Shown here: one piece after another, positions 7,489 to 17,132 of the stretch
Layout: every line of letters starts with the position of its first letter
Numbering within the stretch: the stretch's first letter is position 1
DNA from: Prochloron sp965198675
GTDB taxonomy: Bacteria; Cyanobacteriota; Cyanobacteriia; Cyanobacteriales; Prochloraceae
Reading direction: 5' to 3'
Length of the DNA stretch: 64,000 nucleotides
Assembly (NCBI GenBank): GCA_965198675.1
Contig: OZ240666.1
Span: 3,968,001 to 4,032,000 of the forward strand
Translations under genes and position numbers: made by a program
The notes under the pieces: model-generated
Seen by the model: only the letters and a program-made list of their open reading frames with translations
Databases searched by the model: none
What the model was told of the DNA's origin: nothing

Positions 7489-8640
7489 ATGAACATTACA
7501 GGGAAAATAAGTGAATGGCTAGAAACCCGGTGGGTTACTCCTGCATATAGTGGTTGGGTATTGGGGGGAATTGCTCTCAGTTTTTTTGGCGCTGCGACGA
7601 ATACCATGGCGGGATGGCTTTACGTTCTGAGTGGGATTATTTTAGCTTTGTTAGGATTAGGAGCTATTTTACCACCCCGATCCCTGCGCCAGTTAAAAAT
7701 TCGCCGCCAACCCATCTCCACTGTATCTGTAGGGGATAGGTTGACGGTGGAACTGGAAGTGGAAAATCTCACTAACTTACCCCAAACCCTTCTCCAAGTC
7801 AGGGATATGCTCCCCTACGTCCTCGCTCCGCCCCAGTCAACCCCTATAGAAGTGATTCCACCCCAAAGCGTGCATCCCTGGGTTTACTCTGCTACCGCAG
7901 AACGGCGAGGTGTCTACCGATGGGATGAGGTACAGCTGAGAACGGGAGGACCCTTGGGACTGTTTTGGTGTCGAAGATATCGCCAAGTCAACGCTAAAGC
8001 GGTGGTTTATCCTCGGGTTTTGCCCCTCACTAATTGCCCTTTAGTGGATACTTTGGGCAAAGATGAAAGTACTCGACTCCAGAGCGATCGCCTCTATCAA
8101 GCAGCAACGGAAGGCATAACTAAGACCCTGCGTCCCTATCGTCAAGGAGACCCCACTCGTTTGATTCACTGGCGCACTAGCGCCCGTTTGGGGGCATTGC
8201 AAGTGCGAGAACTAGAAGTTATTACGGGGGGTCAAGAAATTATTATTTGCTTGGATAGTGGGGGAAGCTGGGAAGAAGAAGATTTTGAGCAAGCCGTAAT
8301 TGCTGCTGGCTCTCTCTATGTTTATGCTGCTCGCTGTCAGCTGAATGTCCAACTTTGGACGGCAGCTACTGGTTTATTGCATGGCAATCGGGTTGTTTTA
8401 GAAGCTCTAGCAGCTACAAGTCCTGAAGAAGATAGTCAGGGAAATAATTTACCTTCTTTACCTTTGATTTGGTTAACTCAAAATCTCCCTAAACCTGATA
8501 CTTTACCCGGTGGTAGTCGTTGGGTATTGTTTCCAAGAGCAGCATTTGACCTTAAGCAGCTCTTGGCAACTGTCAATACTGCTGGTTTGGTAATCAATGG
8601 GGAGCAACCCCTAGAAAGAGAATTGCAAAAACCAATTTAA
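7489..8640 (+). CDS. DUF58 domain-containing membrane protein
   Basis: The first 60 residues hold two hydrophobic segments (YSGWVLGGIALSFFGAATNTMAGWLYVLSGIILALLGLGAIL). The central part has the beta-rich region seen in these proteins (VSVGDRLTVELEVENLTNLPQTLLQVRD), and residues around 225 carry the DUF58 core (LRPYRQGDPTRLIHWRTSARLGALQVRELE), followed by IIICLDSGGSW, a von Willebrand-A-like start. The ATG at 7489 is preferred to the upstream TTG at 7480. DUF58 proteins usually lie beside MoxR AAA ATPases; none is here. The stop lies 3 bases from the end of the convergent channel gene, so termination signals must be shared or overlapping. Role unknown. Confidence 0.8.
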   Translation: MNITGKISEWLETRWVTPAYSGWVLGGIALSFFGAATNTMAGWLYVLSGIILALLGLGAILPPRSLRQLKIRRQPISTVSVGDRLTVELEVENLTNLPQTLLQVRDMLPYVLAPPQSTPIEVIPPQSVHPWVYSATAERRGVYRWDEVQLRTGGPLGLFWCRRYRQVNAKAVVYPRVLPLTNCPLVDTLGKDESTRLQSDRLYQAATEGITKTLRPYRQGDPTRLIHWRTSARLGALQVRELEVITGGQEIIICLDSGGSWEEEDFEQAVIAAGSLYVYAARCQLNVQLWTAATGLLHGNRVVLEALAATSPEEDSQGNNLPSLPLIWLTQNLPKPDTLPGGSRWVLFPRAAFDLKQLLATVNTAGLVINGEQPLERELQKPI

Positions 8641-8643
8641 TTG

Positions 8644-10233
8644 TTAATCTTGTTTGAAGGAATCGAGCCATTCTTTGAGCTGTTCGGCAGCAATATCTTT
8701 GCCTCCCCAGCCAAAGGCAATGGCGATCGCCACAGCAATGCCTCCCACAAGCAAGCCAAAGGCTAAATTGACAATGTTCGGTGCAATACCCATTCGTTGC
8801 AATGCCATGGCACAACTGAAGGTAATAATGGCGATGCGAGCAGTTTGAGCGAGAATGTTGGACTGACGAGTACCAGAACTCTTAATCAGCTCGAATGCCC
8901 GATTGGCTAAGTATAAACCAATGGCAAAGACGATTAATCCTACCAATACTTGACCGGAAATTTGGAGAATTACCCCTACCACCATGGTCAGGGCATCGAT
9001 TTCCAGGATATCCACCGCTGCAAGGGATGCCACTAACATAATAGCAGTCACAGCCAACACGCCAATCATTTCTGATGGTGTCCGACTGGGCAGGGCACTT
9101 TCATCTTTAGTTTCAGAACTAGGTAAAGATAACCCGAGCCATTGGTAGATATTGTTAAAGCCCATACTGGTGAGGATGTTGGTGACTAATTCCCCTAGAT
9201 ATTTTCCCCCTACATAAGCTAAAATCAAGATTGCCGTTGCGGCGAAAATCTTAGGTAGGATATTCAAAACCTGGTTGAGCATCTCGATGGCAGGTTCTGA
9301 AATTGCCTCAATTTGCAATTGATTCAAGGCAGCGATGGAGGTGGGAATTAAAATCAAGACATAGACAATTGCTCCCAGAATCTGGGAAAGAGATTGACGC
9401 CCAGCACTGGCAGTAAGTCCGAATTTTTCCCCAATCTGATCTGCTCCTGTAGCCGCTAAGAGGTTGGTGACAATGCGCTTTACTACTTGAGCCACAACCC
9501 AACCAATAGCACCGATAATCACTGCTCCTAAAACATTGGGCAGGATAGAGAGAATATCATCCACCAGATTCTGGAGCGGTTCTAAGGTGCCTTCTAACTG
9601 TAAGGTGCTCAGAATCGAGGGAAGGAAGAGGAGGAAGATGAACCAGTAGAGAGCGTTGCCAATGGTTTCGCTCAGGAGGAACTGGTTTTCTGCCCCAGTT
9701 TCTCCCATTTGCTGGTTCAAACGCTCATCCACTCGCAACAGGGATATAGCCCGTTTCAAGAGCATTTTGGTCACGGTTGCTAGCAACCAAGCTACTCCCA
9801 GCAGAATAGCTGCACCGCCAATCTGGGGTAAGAAGCTGGTTACTTGGTTGAGGAGGGAGTTGATGGGCTGGGAAACTGCATCCAGCTCCAAGGCGTTTAA
9901 AAAGGCTACCACCGCAAAGAGAAGGATCAGCCAATAGATTGTCTCTCCAATCCATTGCTCAATGGGGATGGAGTCATCTCCATCATGACCCGTAATCCAA
10001 GCGGCGATTTTGTTGTCTATATCGGTTCGGTTCAACAATCCGATAGCAATACTTTTGGCGATCCATGCAACGATCCAACCTATGACGAGGATCAGCAGGG
10101 CTTTCCCCAAACCCAGTAGGGAGTCACCGAGATTTCCACCCAATGCTGAGAGCATTTCGGACAGAAATTCAGGCTTGCTCTCTGTTTGTGCTTGGGCTAA
10201 GATTAATGGCAGTTGGCTAATTATTGGTGTCAT
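8644..10233 (-). CDS. TM-helix repeat protein, mechanosensitive ion channel family (CmpX-like)
   Basis: A 529-residue integral membrane protein with at least four copies of a two-helix unit: a hydrophobic helix of type GKALLILVIGWIVAWIAKSI or NVLGAVIIGAIGWVVAQVVKRIV, followed by an amphipathic LL...G.D segment (NRTDIDNKIAAWI, AATGADQIGEKFG, TSMGFNNIYQWLG). This is the pattern of the conserved TM-helix family (PF05552) linked to MscS-like channels. The C-terminus has GGIAVAIAIAFGWGGKDIAAEQLKEWL, which is typical of cyanobacterial members. It probably sits in the plasma membrane and may act in osmotic or membrane-tension responses; that role is inferred from the family. Confidence 0.8.
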   Translation of the reverse strand: MTPIISQLPLILAQAQTESKPEFLSEMLSALGGNLGDSLLGLGKALLILVIGWIVAWIAKSIAIGLLNRTDIDNKIAAWITGHDGDDSIPIEQWIGETIYWLILLFAVVAFLNALELDAVSQPINSLLNQVTSFLPQIGGAAILLGVAWLLATVTKMLLKRAISLLRVDERLNQQMGETGAENQFLLSETIGNALYWFIFLLFLPSILSTLQLEGTLEPLQNLVDDILSILPNVLGAVIIGAIGWVVAQVVKRIVTNLLAATGADQIGEKFGLTASAGRQSLSQILGAIVYVLILIPTSIAALNQLQIEAISEPAIEMLNQVLNILPKIFAATAILILAYVGGKYLGELVTNILTSMGFNNIYQWLGLSLPSSETKDESALPSRTPSEMIGVLAVTAIMLVASLAAVDILEIDALTMVVGVILQISGQVLVGLIVFAIGLYLANRAFELIKSSGTRQSNILAQTARIAIITFSCAMALQRMGIAPNIVNLAFGLLVGGIAVAIAIAFGWGGKDIAAEQLKEWLDSFKQD

Positions 10234-10448
10234 AGCTCATTCAGTTAACAAATCTAGTTTGGATTCTACAGGTAAAGATGGAATTGGCAATAGGTGGTGT
10301 AAATTATTTTTCTTTTTCTCAAGAATTATCAAGGAAGTTTTAATCTTTTTGCCACTACCTGGACTAAAAAAATATTTATACTAAATAAATTTATTATGTT
10401 AAACAATATATTGCATATAACATAAAAAAGGCTTCCAACTGCAACGAC

Positions 10449-11486
10449 TTAAATTTCTTTCAGTAAAATTTGTAAAGCTTCTTTCATTTCTTCTTGGGTA
10501 GTTGTGGCTGTACCAAACTTACGCACTACAATGCTAGCAGCTAAATTGCCCAAGACAGCTCCTTCCCAAAAAGATGCCCCAGCACATAAACTCAAGGTTA
10601 AGGCTGCTACTACAGTATCTCCAGCTCCAGTCACATCAAAAACATTTGTGCGGTTAAAGGCAGGAATGTGGGAGTGTTGAATTGATCCGGATTCATGAGA
10701 AAATAAACTCATTCCCTCCTCTCCTCTTGTAATCAAAATGTGCTGTGCTTGAGTTAATTGGAGTAAATCTCGTCCCCCTTGGAGCAAGGATTGATTATCT
10801 TTAATGGAATATCCTACTGCTTGTTCTGCTTCCGGGAGATTGGGAGTAAATATGGTAGCTCCAGTATAGCGGTGCAAATCTTTTTGCGCGTCTACCAGGA
10901 TTCGGTGGTGAGATAATCCTGCCCGAATCGTTGGTTCCGTCAACACCCCATCTCCATAATCGGAGCAAACCACGGCATTTACTGTTGCTAATTCACTCCT
11001 AATATAGGATTCTAAGGATTTTTGGATATCTAAATCTGGTACTTCGTCTGATTTTCTGTCTACTCTGACGATTTGTTGAGTTACAGACTGGCGAGCATGA
11101 CCTGCTATTCTCGTTTTCGTTACTGTTGGTTGATTTGGATTGATGACGATTCCCTTTGTATCAATTCCAGCTGCTGCAAAAATATTCAGTAATGCCTCTC
11201 CTTGGATATCTTTCCCAATTATACCAGCTACTTTGACCTGTCCTCCCAATTTAGCTAGATTATAAACTGCATTTGCTCCACCACCGGGGATTTGTTCTGT
11301 CTGTTCGTGACGTAGAATTAAGACGGGGGCTTCCCGGGAAATCCGCTCTACTTCCCCTGTGAGAAATTCATCTAAGGTTAGATCGCCGATAACTAAGATT
11401 TTAGCTGAGGAGAAGCGATGGATAAGTTGAAATAATCTCTCGGCTGAGGAAGCTAGTTGGTTGGGGAAGGGGTTTGGTTTAGTCAT
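10449..11486 (-). CDS. PfkB-family carbohydrate kinase, heptose-7-phosphate kinase (HldE N-domain/RfaE1)-like
   Basis: A 345-residue ribokinase-fold kinase. The N-terminus ILVIGDLTLDEFLTGEVERISREAPVLILRHE and the di-glycine sugar-binding IPGGGANAVYNLAKLGG match the heptose-7-phosphate kinase domain of HldE. The C-terminal PfkB signature NVFDVTGAGDTVVAALTLSLCAG contains the GAGD anion hole with the catalytic Asp. Such kinases phosphorylate D-glycero-D-manno-heptose 7-phosphate for LPS core synthesis; the adenylyltransferase domain is absent, so this would be a stand-alone kinase, common in cyanobacteria. The specific substrate is inferred. An HNH gene lies 63 bases upstream on the same strand. 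Confidence 0.8.
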   Translation of the reverse strand: MTKPNPFPNQLASSAERLFQLIHRFSSAKILVIGDLTLDEFLTGEVERISREAPVLILRHEQTEQIPGGGANAVYNLAKLGGQVKVAGIIGKDIQGEALLNIFAAAGIDTKGIVINPNQPTVTKTRIAGHARQSVTQQIVRVDRKSDEVPDLDIQKSLESYIRSELATVNAVVCSDYGDGVLTEPTIRAGLSHHRILVDAQKDLHRYTGATIFTPNLPEAEQAVGYSIKDNQSLLQGGRDLLQLTQAQHILITRGEEGMSLFSHESGSIQHSHIPAFNRTNVFDVTGAGDTVVAALTLSLCAGASFWEGAVLGNLAASIVVRKFGTATTTQEEMKEALQILLKEI

Positions 11487-11549
11487 TATTTTGAGTAATG
11501 TTTCACGCAGAGGCGCAGAGGCGCAGAGGTAGGGTGGGCAATGCCCACC

Positions 11550-11825
11550 TCAGCTATAATAACGCTTAAAGCGAGGATCCCAGTAGTCTTTTTTCCGCCT
11601 GTTGCAGTCTTCACAAAGGGTTTGTAAGTTGCTCATGTCGTTACTTCCTCCTTTGGCTAAGGGGATAATATGGTCTATATTTAGGGTTGTTTGTCTGTTG
11701 GTTTTACCGCAGCTTCGACATTGATATTTATTGCGCTCAAACACATATTCTCTCACCGCTGATGGTATGGGTATTCTGGGGGTTTTAGTTACCATTTTCA
11801 TTATATTCTCAGATGAATGTTTCAA
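11550..11825 (-). CDS. HNH endonuclease
   Basis: A 91-residue protein with a complete HNH motif: YQCRSCGKTNRQTTLNIDHIIPLAKGGSNDMSNLQTLCEDCNRRKKD. The two CxxC pairs bind structural zinc and the D-H-I-I-P-L...N...C-N block forms the beta-beta-alpha metal site. The true start may be the ATG ten codons in (MVTKTPRIPIP), since related proteins begin about there. Free-standing HNH proteins of this size are frequent in cyanobacteria and not tied to a known system. GGGTGGGCAATGCCCACC lies directly after the stop. Confidence 0.85.
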   Translation of the reverse strand: MKHSSENIMKMVTKTPRIPIPSAVREYVFERNKYQCRSCGKTNRQTTLNIDHIIPLAKGGSNDMSNLQTLCEDCNRRKKDYWDPRFKRYYS

Positions 11826-11965
11826 CCCGCCTTAGGCGATCGCCCGCGAATAAATTGCGAGCTAGTAGGTAAAACCCCAATCGGGTTCTTATTTCAAGAT
11901 ACAGTATTACCGCGCGCGCGCAGCGCCACTTGGTGAGATAAAATCTCTTTGAAAAAAATTCGGTT

Positions 11966-12340
11966 TTAGCTACCATTTTCATTCAGGAAGCGACGTATAT
12001 CATCTAAGGAGGATTCCTGTTCTTCCGGTTCTTCTTCATCATAGCATGTTTCAATGGCAAATTGAATTTTCAATTTTCCTTTTCTCCAACCTCCACCACT
12101 TTGCTGAAGTCCTTCACAGTCTGGCTCACCAAACAAATTAGTATGAGAATGCATTGGAACACATGTGCTCTCAAAGTATTGACGAACAGATTCCCAAAGG
12201 TAGTGGTTATATAGTTTGTTGAAAGCTTGCCTTAATTGACTAACTTTGTAGGTATATTCTCCCAAAGAGATGACCTCCTCATCTTTTAAGATGAATGTTT
12301 CAACGCGCTGCGCTTTGTTATTATCCTGGGTATCGCTCAT
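11966..12340 (-). CDS. KGK-domain protein (copy 1 of a tandem family)
   Basis: A 124-residue protein. It ends with LQQSGGGWRKGKLKIQFAIETCYDEEEPEEQESSLDDIRRFL, the W-(R/K)-K-G-K motif that names the cyanobacterial KGK domain (PF08872). The N-terminal half (DEEVISLGEYTYKVSQLRQAFN) also matches its siblings, but this copy is the most diverged of the four, for example in its middle part with HTNLFGEPDC. No function is known for KGK proteins. The tandem arrangement points to local duplication. All copies are on the minus strand and each is preceded by its own gap, so they may not form one operon. Confidence 0.7.
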   Translation of the reverse strand: MSDTQDNNKAQRVETFILKDEEVISLGEYTYKVSQLRQAFNKLYNHYLWESVRQYFESTCVPMHSHTNLFGEPDCEGLQQSGGGWRKGKLKIQFAIETCYDEEEPEEQESSLDDIRRFLNENGS

Positions 12341-12468
12341 ATTTCACTCTTTTATTTACTATAGTTGGTAATGATAACATAACGGTTGGTTTTGAAGGGC
12401 GATCGCTAGCACCCTCCGCGAATAAATTGCTGATTCATAGGTCAAACCGCTACATACCCTTGTCACTC

Positions 12469-12780
12469 CAGGAACGACGAATATCATCTAGAGGTTCCGA
12501 CTCTTCCTCATCACAGGAGTATTCAATGGTAAATTTCATTTTCAATGTACCTTTTTTCTAACCTCCACCACTTTGATGGAGTATTTCACAATCAAGACCA
12601 TGTGTCATCGTTATCTGTATTACCGATGATTTCTCGCTCTATTTTGATTCCTCTATTTGACAATGTATCAATAACAGATAAGATACTGCTTTTTGTAATT
12701 TATCAAGTTTGGACGTCTTTTTCATTACATTTTAACACATCAAAGTTTTGAGTTGGTTTCTTATCCTTGTTTTCACTCAT
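12469..12780 (-). pseudogene. Decayed KGK-domain gene (copy 2)
   Basis: Reading from an ATG at 12780, the first 22 codons match the siblings (MSENKDKKPTQNFDVLKCNE) and then hit a TGA. Downstream, the reverse strand still encodes recognisable pieces in shifted frames: the Ile/Glu-rich middle, a W...KK-G-T-like remnant of the KGK motif near 12560, and the terminal DDIRRS segment near 12480. Several small deletions and stops are needed to explain it, so this is an old dead copy between two live ones. Confidence 0.75.
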
Positions 12781-12932
12781 ATTTTTCTCCTTATGAGGTT
12801 GAGGTTGGCAATTCTAACATATTGATTGGTTTGAGGGTGCGATCGCTCTACAAAACGAGGAATGAAGATGGAAACCCTGTAGGGGTTTAATAATGTAGCT
12901 GTAGCCCGCAATTCATTCGCAGGCGATTGTCA

Positions 12933-13316
12933 TTACAAGGAACGACGAATATCATCTAAAGGGGATTCTAACTCTTCTGGTTTTTCCTCATCATCCCATG
13001 TTTCCAGGATAAATTTTATCTTAAATTTACCTTTTTTCCAACCTCCATCACTTTGCTGGAGGATAGAACAATCTATTCCCCGCAATAAATTAAGATAATC
13101 TTCATATTTCCCTGTATCTCCGATGATTTGTCGCTCTATTTTAATTCCTCTATTTGACAACATTTCACTAATTTTCTTGCATAATTCTTTGTCATGTACT
13201 GCGTTCCTCAATTTAATAATTTTGTAGGTATCTTCTCCAAAACAAATGACGTCGCCTTCATCACATTCTAACAAATCAAAGGTTTGAGTTGGTTTCTTAT
13301 CCTTGTTTTCGCTCAT
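12933..13316 (-). CDS. KGK-domain protein (copy 3)
   Basis: A 127-residue protein closely similar to copy 4: MSENKDKKPTQTFDLLECDEGDVICFGEDTYKIIKLRNAV, then ILQQSDGGWKKGKFKIKFILETWDDEEKPEELESPLDDIRRSL. The KGK motif is intact. A short purine-rich element (AAGGAGATAAGC) lies just upstream of the ATG, as in copy 4, and serves as ribosome binding site. The strongly conserved N-terminal 'DVICFGEDTYKI' and C-terminal 'GGWKKGKFKI' blocks flank a variable middle. Confidence 0.75.
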   Translation of the reverse strand: MSENKDKKPTQTFDLLECDEGDVICFGEDTYKIIKLRNAVHDKELCKKISEMLSNRGIKIERQIIGDTGKYEDYLNLLRGIDCSILQQSDGGWKKGKFKIKFILETWDDEEKPEELESPLDDIRRSL

Positions 13317-13557
13317 GCTTATCTCCTTAATTTACATTTATTATAGTAGGGCGGTGTTTTCCCGTTCCTATGTTTGGTTATGATAACATATCAGACTCGT
13401 TTTGGTGGGCAATTTGGTGGGCAATGCCCACCCTACAGCTCGTTTTGGTAGGCAATGCCCACCCTACAGCTTCTCCCCCCTTGTTAAGGGGGGCTGGGGG
13501 GGATCGAAATTCGGTGCGTTACGAACGCACCCTACAAATGGGTTTTAGCTACCATTT

Positions 13558-13947
13558 TCACTCTAAGGAGCGACGAATATCATCTAAAGGGGATTCTGAC
13601 TTTTCTGGTTTTTCCTCATCATCCCATGTTTCCAGGGTAATTTTCATTTTAAATTTGCATTTTTTCCAACCTCCACCACTTTGCTGGAGGATTTCAAAAT
13701 CGAAACCGCGCAATAAATTAAGATAATATTCACTGCTATTTGTAATACCGATGATTTTGGGATCTATTTCAATTCCTTGCTTTGACAACATGTCAAAAAT
13801 CTGCCGACAAAAATTTATGTTATATACTGCTGCCCTCAATTTAGCAATTTTGTAGATATTTTCTTCTCCAAAACAAATGACGTCGTCTTCATCACAGTCA
13901 AACAAATCAAAGGTTTGAGTTGGTTTCTTATTCTTGTTTTCACTCAT
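13558..13947 (-). CDS. KGK-domain protein (copy 4)
   Basis: A 129-residue protein: MSENKNKKPTQTFDLFDCDEDDVICFGEENIYKIAKLRAAV, a variable middle, then ILQQSGGGWKKCKFKMKITLETWDDEEKPEKSESPLDDIRRSLE. Here the naming motif reads WKKCK, with glycine replaced by cysteine. It lies next to a stretch (13370-13550) filled with GTGGGCAATGCCCACC palindromes and a CCCCCCTTGTTAAGGGGGG repeat, which separate it from copy 3. It starts 74 bases downstream of the end of the dynamin-like gene on the same strand. Confidence 0.72.
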   Translation of the reverse strand: MSENKNKKPTQTFDLFDCDEDDVICFGEENIYKIAKLRAAVYNINFCRQIFDMLSKQGIEIDPKIIGITNSSEYYLNLLRGFDFEILQQSGGGWKKCKFKMKITLETWDDEEKPEKSESPLDDIRRSLE

Positions 13948-14020
13948 GCTTATCTCCTTGATTTACAGGTAGGGCGGTGTTTTCCCGTCCCTACCTTTGG
14001 TTATTATAACAGATGTTGCC

Positions 14021-16411
14021 CTACAGCTCCAAGGCTGGTAATTGATGTTGGTACAATTCCAGAGCTTGTAAAGACTGATTAATTCCCTCCACCGCACCAT
14101 TATAGGCGGCTACTTTATCTTTTAAATCAGCCTGCAACTGTTCATTGCGCCGAATCTTTTCCTCTGCTTCCTCCTCCAAAGTAGACTCTAAGTAAGCACG
14201 AGCATGACTATATTGTTGTAAGATAGCATCCCTTTGTTCCTCCGCTATAGGTAATAAGTGAGTTTTCAAGGTTTGATTAATGGTTTGGCGGAAATGGCGA
14301 CGAATAGTAGCGGATATCTTGGGTTCAAAATCCAGCTTTAATAATTGACGAATGGCGGGTTCCGCTTCTATCATGGTTTCGCAATCGTAACCTTGAGATG
14401 TCTGTTGTAAAGTTTGCCGTAATTGATAAATGGAAAAAGTTCCTTCATCGTAAAACCGAGGACTTTCCCTCACGTATCTGTCGCACTCTGTTCGCGCTTC
14501 GCTCATTAAAGCCAATTTCACTTGCTCTTCCAACCGTTCCAATTGTTTTTCAATTCCCCCCTCATTTCCCAAGAGGCGATATAATTTGCTGCAATATTCC
14601 TCCTGACGCACTCGGTGCATTAACCGTTGAAAGAAGCTGGAAACTAGAACCTGCACACTCTCCACCAACACTTCTTCTAAGTCATTGGCGAGATAATAGA
14701 ATGCCTCTACTAAGACAGCCAGTAAAGGAGCGGTAGCATTGCGAGGATGACTGCTGGTGGCGCGACTATAAGCATGAGCAACGGAGAAGGATTGAATTAA
14801 CTTATCCAGACGATTGACTAACTGCCCTTTTAATTGCTGAAAATCGGCTTCAAATGCAGTATCCTCCCCCGCTACTACAGAATTCACTTCAGCCTCAATA
14901 TGCTGGCGAAATGCTGCCCCCACTCCTTGTAACTCCTGGTTGAGGAGGGCTAATTCCTGAGCCTTCATTTGCTCTATTTCCCGAGGTTGGCTATCTAATT
15001 CCCGGTATTGAGCGAGATAATATTGCCGTAGAGCTATGCAGAGGGGTTGGAGTTCATCGGCTAAACTGGCAAATAGCTGGGGACGTTTTTCTTCCGTCAG
15101 ATAGCGGCTGATAGCGCGGCGAAATTCCTGAATGCCACTGTCTGCAATTAACTGTTCCTGGAGGGGAACACCCCACTCTTGGAGAATTCTGACATAGTTC
15201 TCGTTGGGGGTTTGGTAACCATTGACGGAAACTTTAAAGTTAGTGCGAGTCAGTTTCCCGGAGTTAGCACAGTAATTGTTAAACTCGCTCACAAATTGGG
15301 GGGTTTCTTCTTCTCCCCCTAAACCTTTCACACTCTCAGCAAAAATAGAGTCCAAACCAAATCTATCTCCAGGGCTGGTATATTTAAGCTGACTGCCATA
15401 GAAACCCAGCAAACCGCTAGTTTGATAAACCCGAGGAGTATCCCGAAACTCAGTTTTAATCAGATGCTCCAGTCTTTGACGCAGTTGAGCATTGTACCAA
15501 GTTTCGTCAATGCGGTTAAAGACATAAAAGACTCGCTCCCCAATACCCACATTAGAGCGCATTTTTTCTAGCAACTCGGTTTCTTCCCGAGTCATATCCC
15601 CCGCAGCAGCTGGTTTGAGCACACAAATAACTGCGGAAGTTTCAGGAGCTTCGATTTTGCTGTAGGTTAGTTCTGCATCCTTCTCCACGGGAGCATCGAT
15701 TCCTGGCATATCCACCAAAACATTGCCATCCTCTAATAAAGGGTGATGACAGTAATATTGCAACCGCTTGAGAACAGCACTATTGCTCCCCCGACGAGCG
15801 TAACTTGCTGCTTCAGACAGGTTGGAGAAATTCAACTGCTCCATTGAGTAGGTTTTATTCATGGTAGGATGGAGGCGATCCCGGTTCTGGTCATATCCTG
15901 TCAAAAGTAGCTGGAGAGCTTTAGCTTGTTTAGCTTGCTCCGACTTGCTCTCACCACCTTGAATCTCAATAATGGTATCACAAGCTTCCTGGAGCAGCTC
16001 CCTAGCTTCCTCACTGGTGATCCTATCTGGTATTGTCAATTCTAACCGCTGACAGAGGGCGATCCCTTGTGCAGAAACTTCCTTTTCACTCAAGAAAGTC
16101 AGCACCACCCTTTCCTCTTCTTCCTGGGAAGCATATTCAATATAACATTCCGTTCCCGTAGCATGACCCTCCGCACTATAAAGCAGTTCTCGCTCCAGTA
16201 GCCCATTGATAAGCATAGACTTCCCAGCACTAAAAGCACCCCCGAAGACAATTTCAAATTTAGGAGAAACCACCTTACGGAGTGCCGTTTCTATAGCAGT
16301 AGTATCCTGCTGCATTCTCAAAGATGGTTCTTGATCCAGCAGCTCCAGCAAATTATTCACCCAATTTTGCAGATTTTCCCACTGAGATAATGCTTCACCC
16401 ATATCCACCAT
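14021..16411 (-). CDS. Bacterial dynamin-like GTPase
   Basis: A 796-residue protein with the GTPase motifs of the dynamin superfamily: the P-loop GGAFSAGKSMLINGLLER (residues 60-77), a switch-I threonine in HATGTECYIEY, G3 LVDMPGIDAP and G4 NRID in YVFNRIDETW. The remaining 450 residues are predicted helical with several coiled-coil stretches (SQPREIEQMKAQELALLNQELQGVG, LESTLEEEAEEKIRRNEQLQADLKDKV), corresponding to the stalk. Bacterial dynamin-like proteins remodel membranes; the cyanobacterial prototype is Nostoc BDLP. It sits 66 bases downstream of the RDD membrane-protein gene on the same strand, so membrane-related cooperation is plausible but inferred. Confidence 0.85.
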   Translation of the reverse strand: MVDMGEALSQWENLQNWVNNLLELLDQEPSLRMQQDTTAIETALRKVVSPKFEIVFGGAFSAGKSMLINGLLERELLYSAEGHATGTECYIEYASQEEEERVVLTFLSEKEVSAQGIALCQRLELTIPDRITSEEARELLQEACDTIIEIQGGESKSEQAKQAKALQLLLTGYDQNRDRLHPTMNKTYSMEQLNFSNLSEAASYARRGSNSAVLKRLQYYCHHPLLEDGNVLVDMPGIDAPVEKDAELTYSKIEAPETSAVICVLKPAAAGDMTREETELLEKMRSNVGIGERVFYVFNRIDETWYNAQLRQRLEHLIKTEFRDTPRVYQTSGLLGFYGSQLKYTSPGDRFGLDSIFAESVKGLGGEEETPQFVSEFNNYCANSGKLTRTNFKVSVNGYQTPNENYVRILQEWGVPLQEQLIADSGIQEFRRAISRYLTEEKRPQLFASLADELQPLCIALRQYYLAQYRELDSQPREIEQMKAQELALLNQELQGVGAAFRQHIEAEVNSVVAGEDTAFEADFQQLKGQLVNRLDKLIQSFSVAHAYSRATSSHPRNATAPLLAVLVEAFYYLANDLEEVLVESVQVLVSSFFQRLMHRVRQEEYCSKLYRLLGNEGGIEKQLERLEEQVKLALMSEARTECDRYVRESPRFYDEGTFSIYQLRQTLQQTSQGYDCETMIEAEPAIRQLLKLDFEPKISATIRRHFRQTINQTLKTHLLPIAEEQRDAILQQYSHARAYLESTLEEEAEEKIRRNEQLQADLKDKVAAYNGAVEGINQSLQALELYQHQLPALEL

Positions 16412-16477
16412 TAGTCACTTGTTCATAATAAGTCTACCTCCTCCCCCTCTCCGCGCCTCTGCGCCTCTGCGTGAAAC

Positions 16478-17029
16478 TTACCTTCTCACCCTATCCTGAA
16501 ACTGTCCCCACAACCGTTTCAGACGCAAATCCAGGGAAAAACCGCGACGAGTTTGGACTACAATGGTTTCCCCAATGCGATCGTGTAAAGCTTGGTTCAG
16601 CTCCTCGTCGGTAAAAGCAACGCCACAGTCAGCTAATAAAGGAGAAATCAAAAGTAGCATCGTCATACCATTATGAAAATTGATACTCAAACCCATCGCC
16701 CCTAATAAAGCAGCAAAACCCACTATCCCCTCCCGTTTAGCTAAAGATACCAATCCAGGAACCCGATTAAACCGAGAGTCAATCGCCTTCATATCTAACG
16801 CCCAACGCCCCAGACTCTGACCTTTATTTCTTTCCACCACCACCACCCGTAACAGCAGCCAACCGAGGATAAACAGCAACCAGAAGGGGGCAAAACCTAG
16901 GGCAGAAAATAGGGAAACGGTAGTAAAATCGATGGCAAAAGCACCTATTCTCCTAGAATAGGGAACTTTAGGCAAGCTTCGTCTCGTTGGCTTATTTGTA
17001 TATTCGTACATTGAGGTTAAATTGTCCAT
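16478..17029 (-). CDS. RDD family membrane protein
   Basis: A 183-residue protein. Residues 24-40 read RRIGAFAIDFTTVSLFSALG, giving the arginine and aspartates of the RDD signature, then a hydrophobic helix (LGFAPFWLLFILGWLLLRVVVV) and the typical 'GQSLGRWALDMKAID' segment. A third hydrophobic region lies around residues 105-135. The C-terminal 45 residues are basic and probably cytoplasmic. Some RDD proteins are Na+/H+ antiporters, but for most the role is unknown. It precedes the dynamin-like gene on the same strand. Confidence 0.8.
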   Translation of the reverse strand: MDNLTSMYEYTNKPTRRSLPKVPYSRRIGAFAIDFTTVSLFSALGFAPFWLLFILGWLLLRVVVVERNKGQSLGRWALDMKAIDSRFNRVPGLVSLAKREGIVGFAALLGAMGLSINFHNGMTMLLLISPLLADCGVAFTDEELNQALHDRIGETIVVQTRRGFSLDLRLKRLWGQFQDRVRR

Positions 17030-17132
17030 TGTTTTATTTTATCTTAATGGGTAGTTTCGCGCAAAGCCGCAAAGACGCCAAGGGAAAAGTTAGCTATATT
17101 ATAAGTAATCACCATGGTAGGTAGAAATAAAG

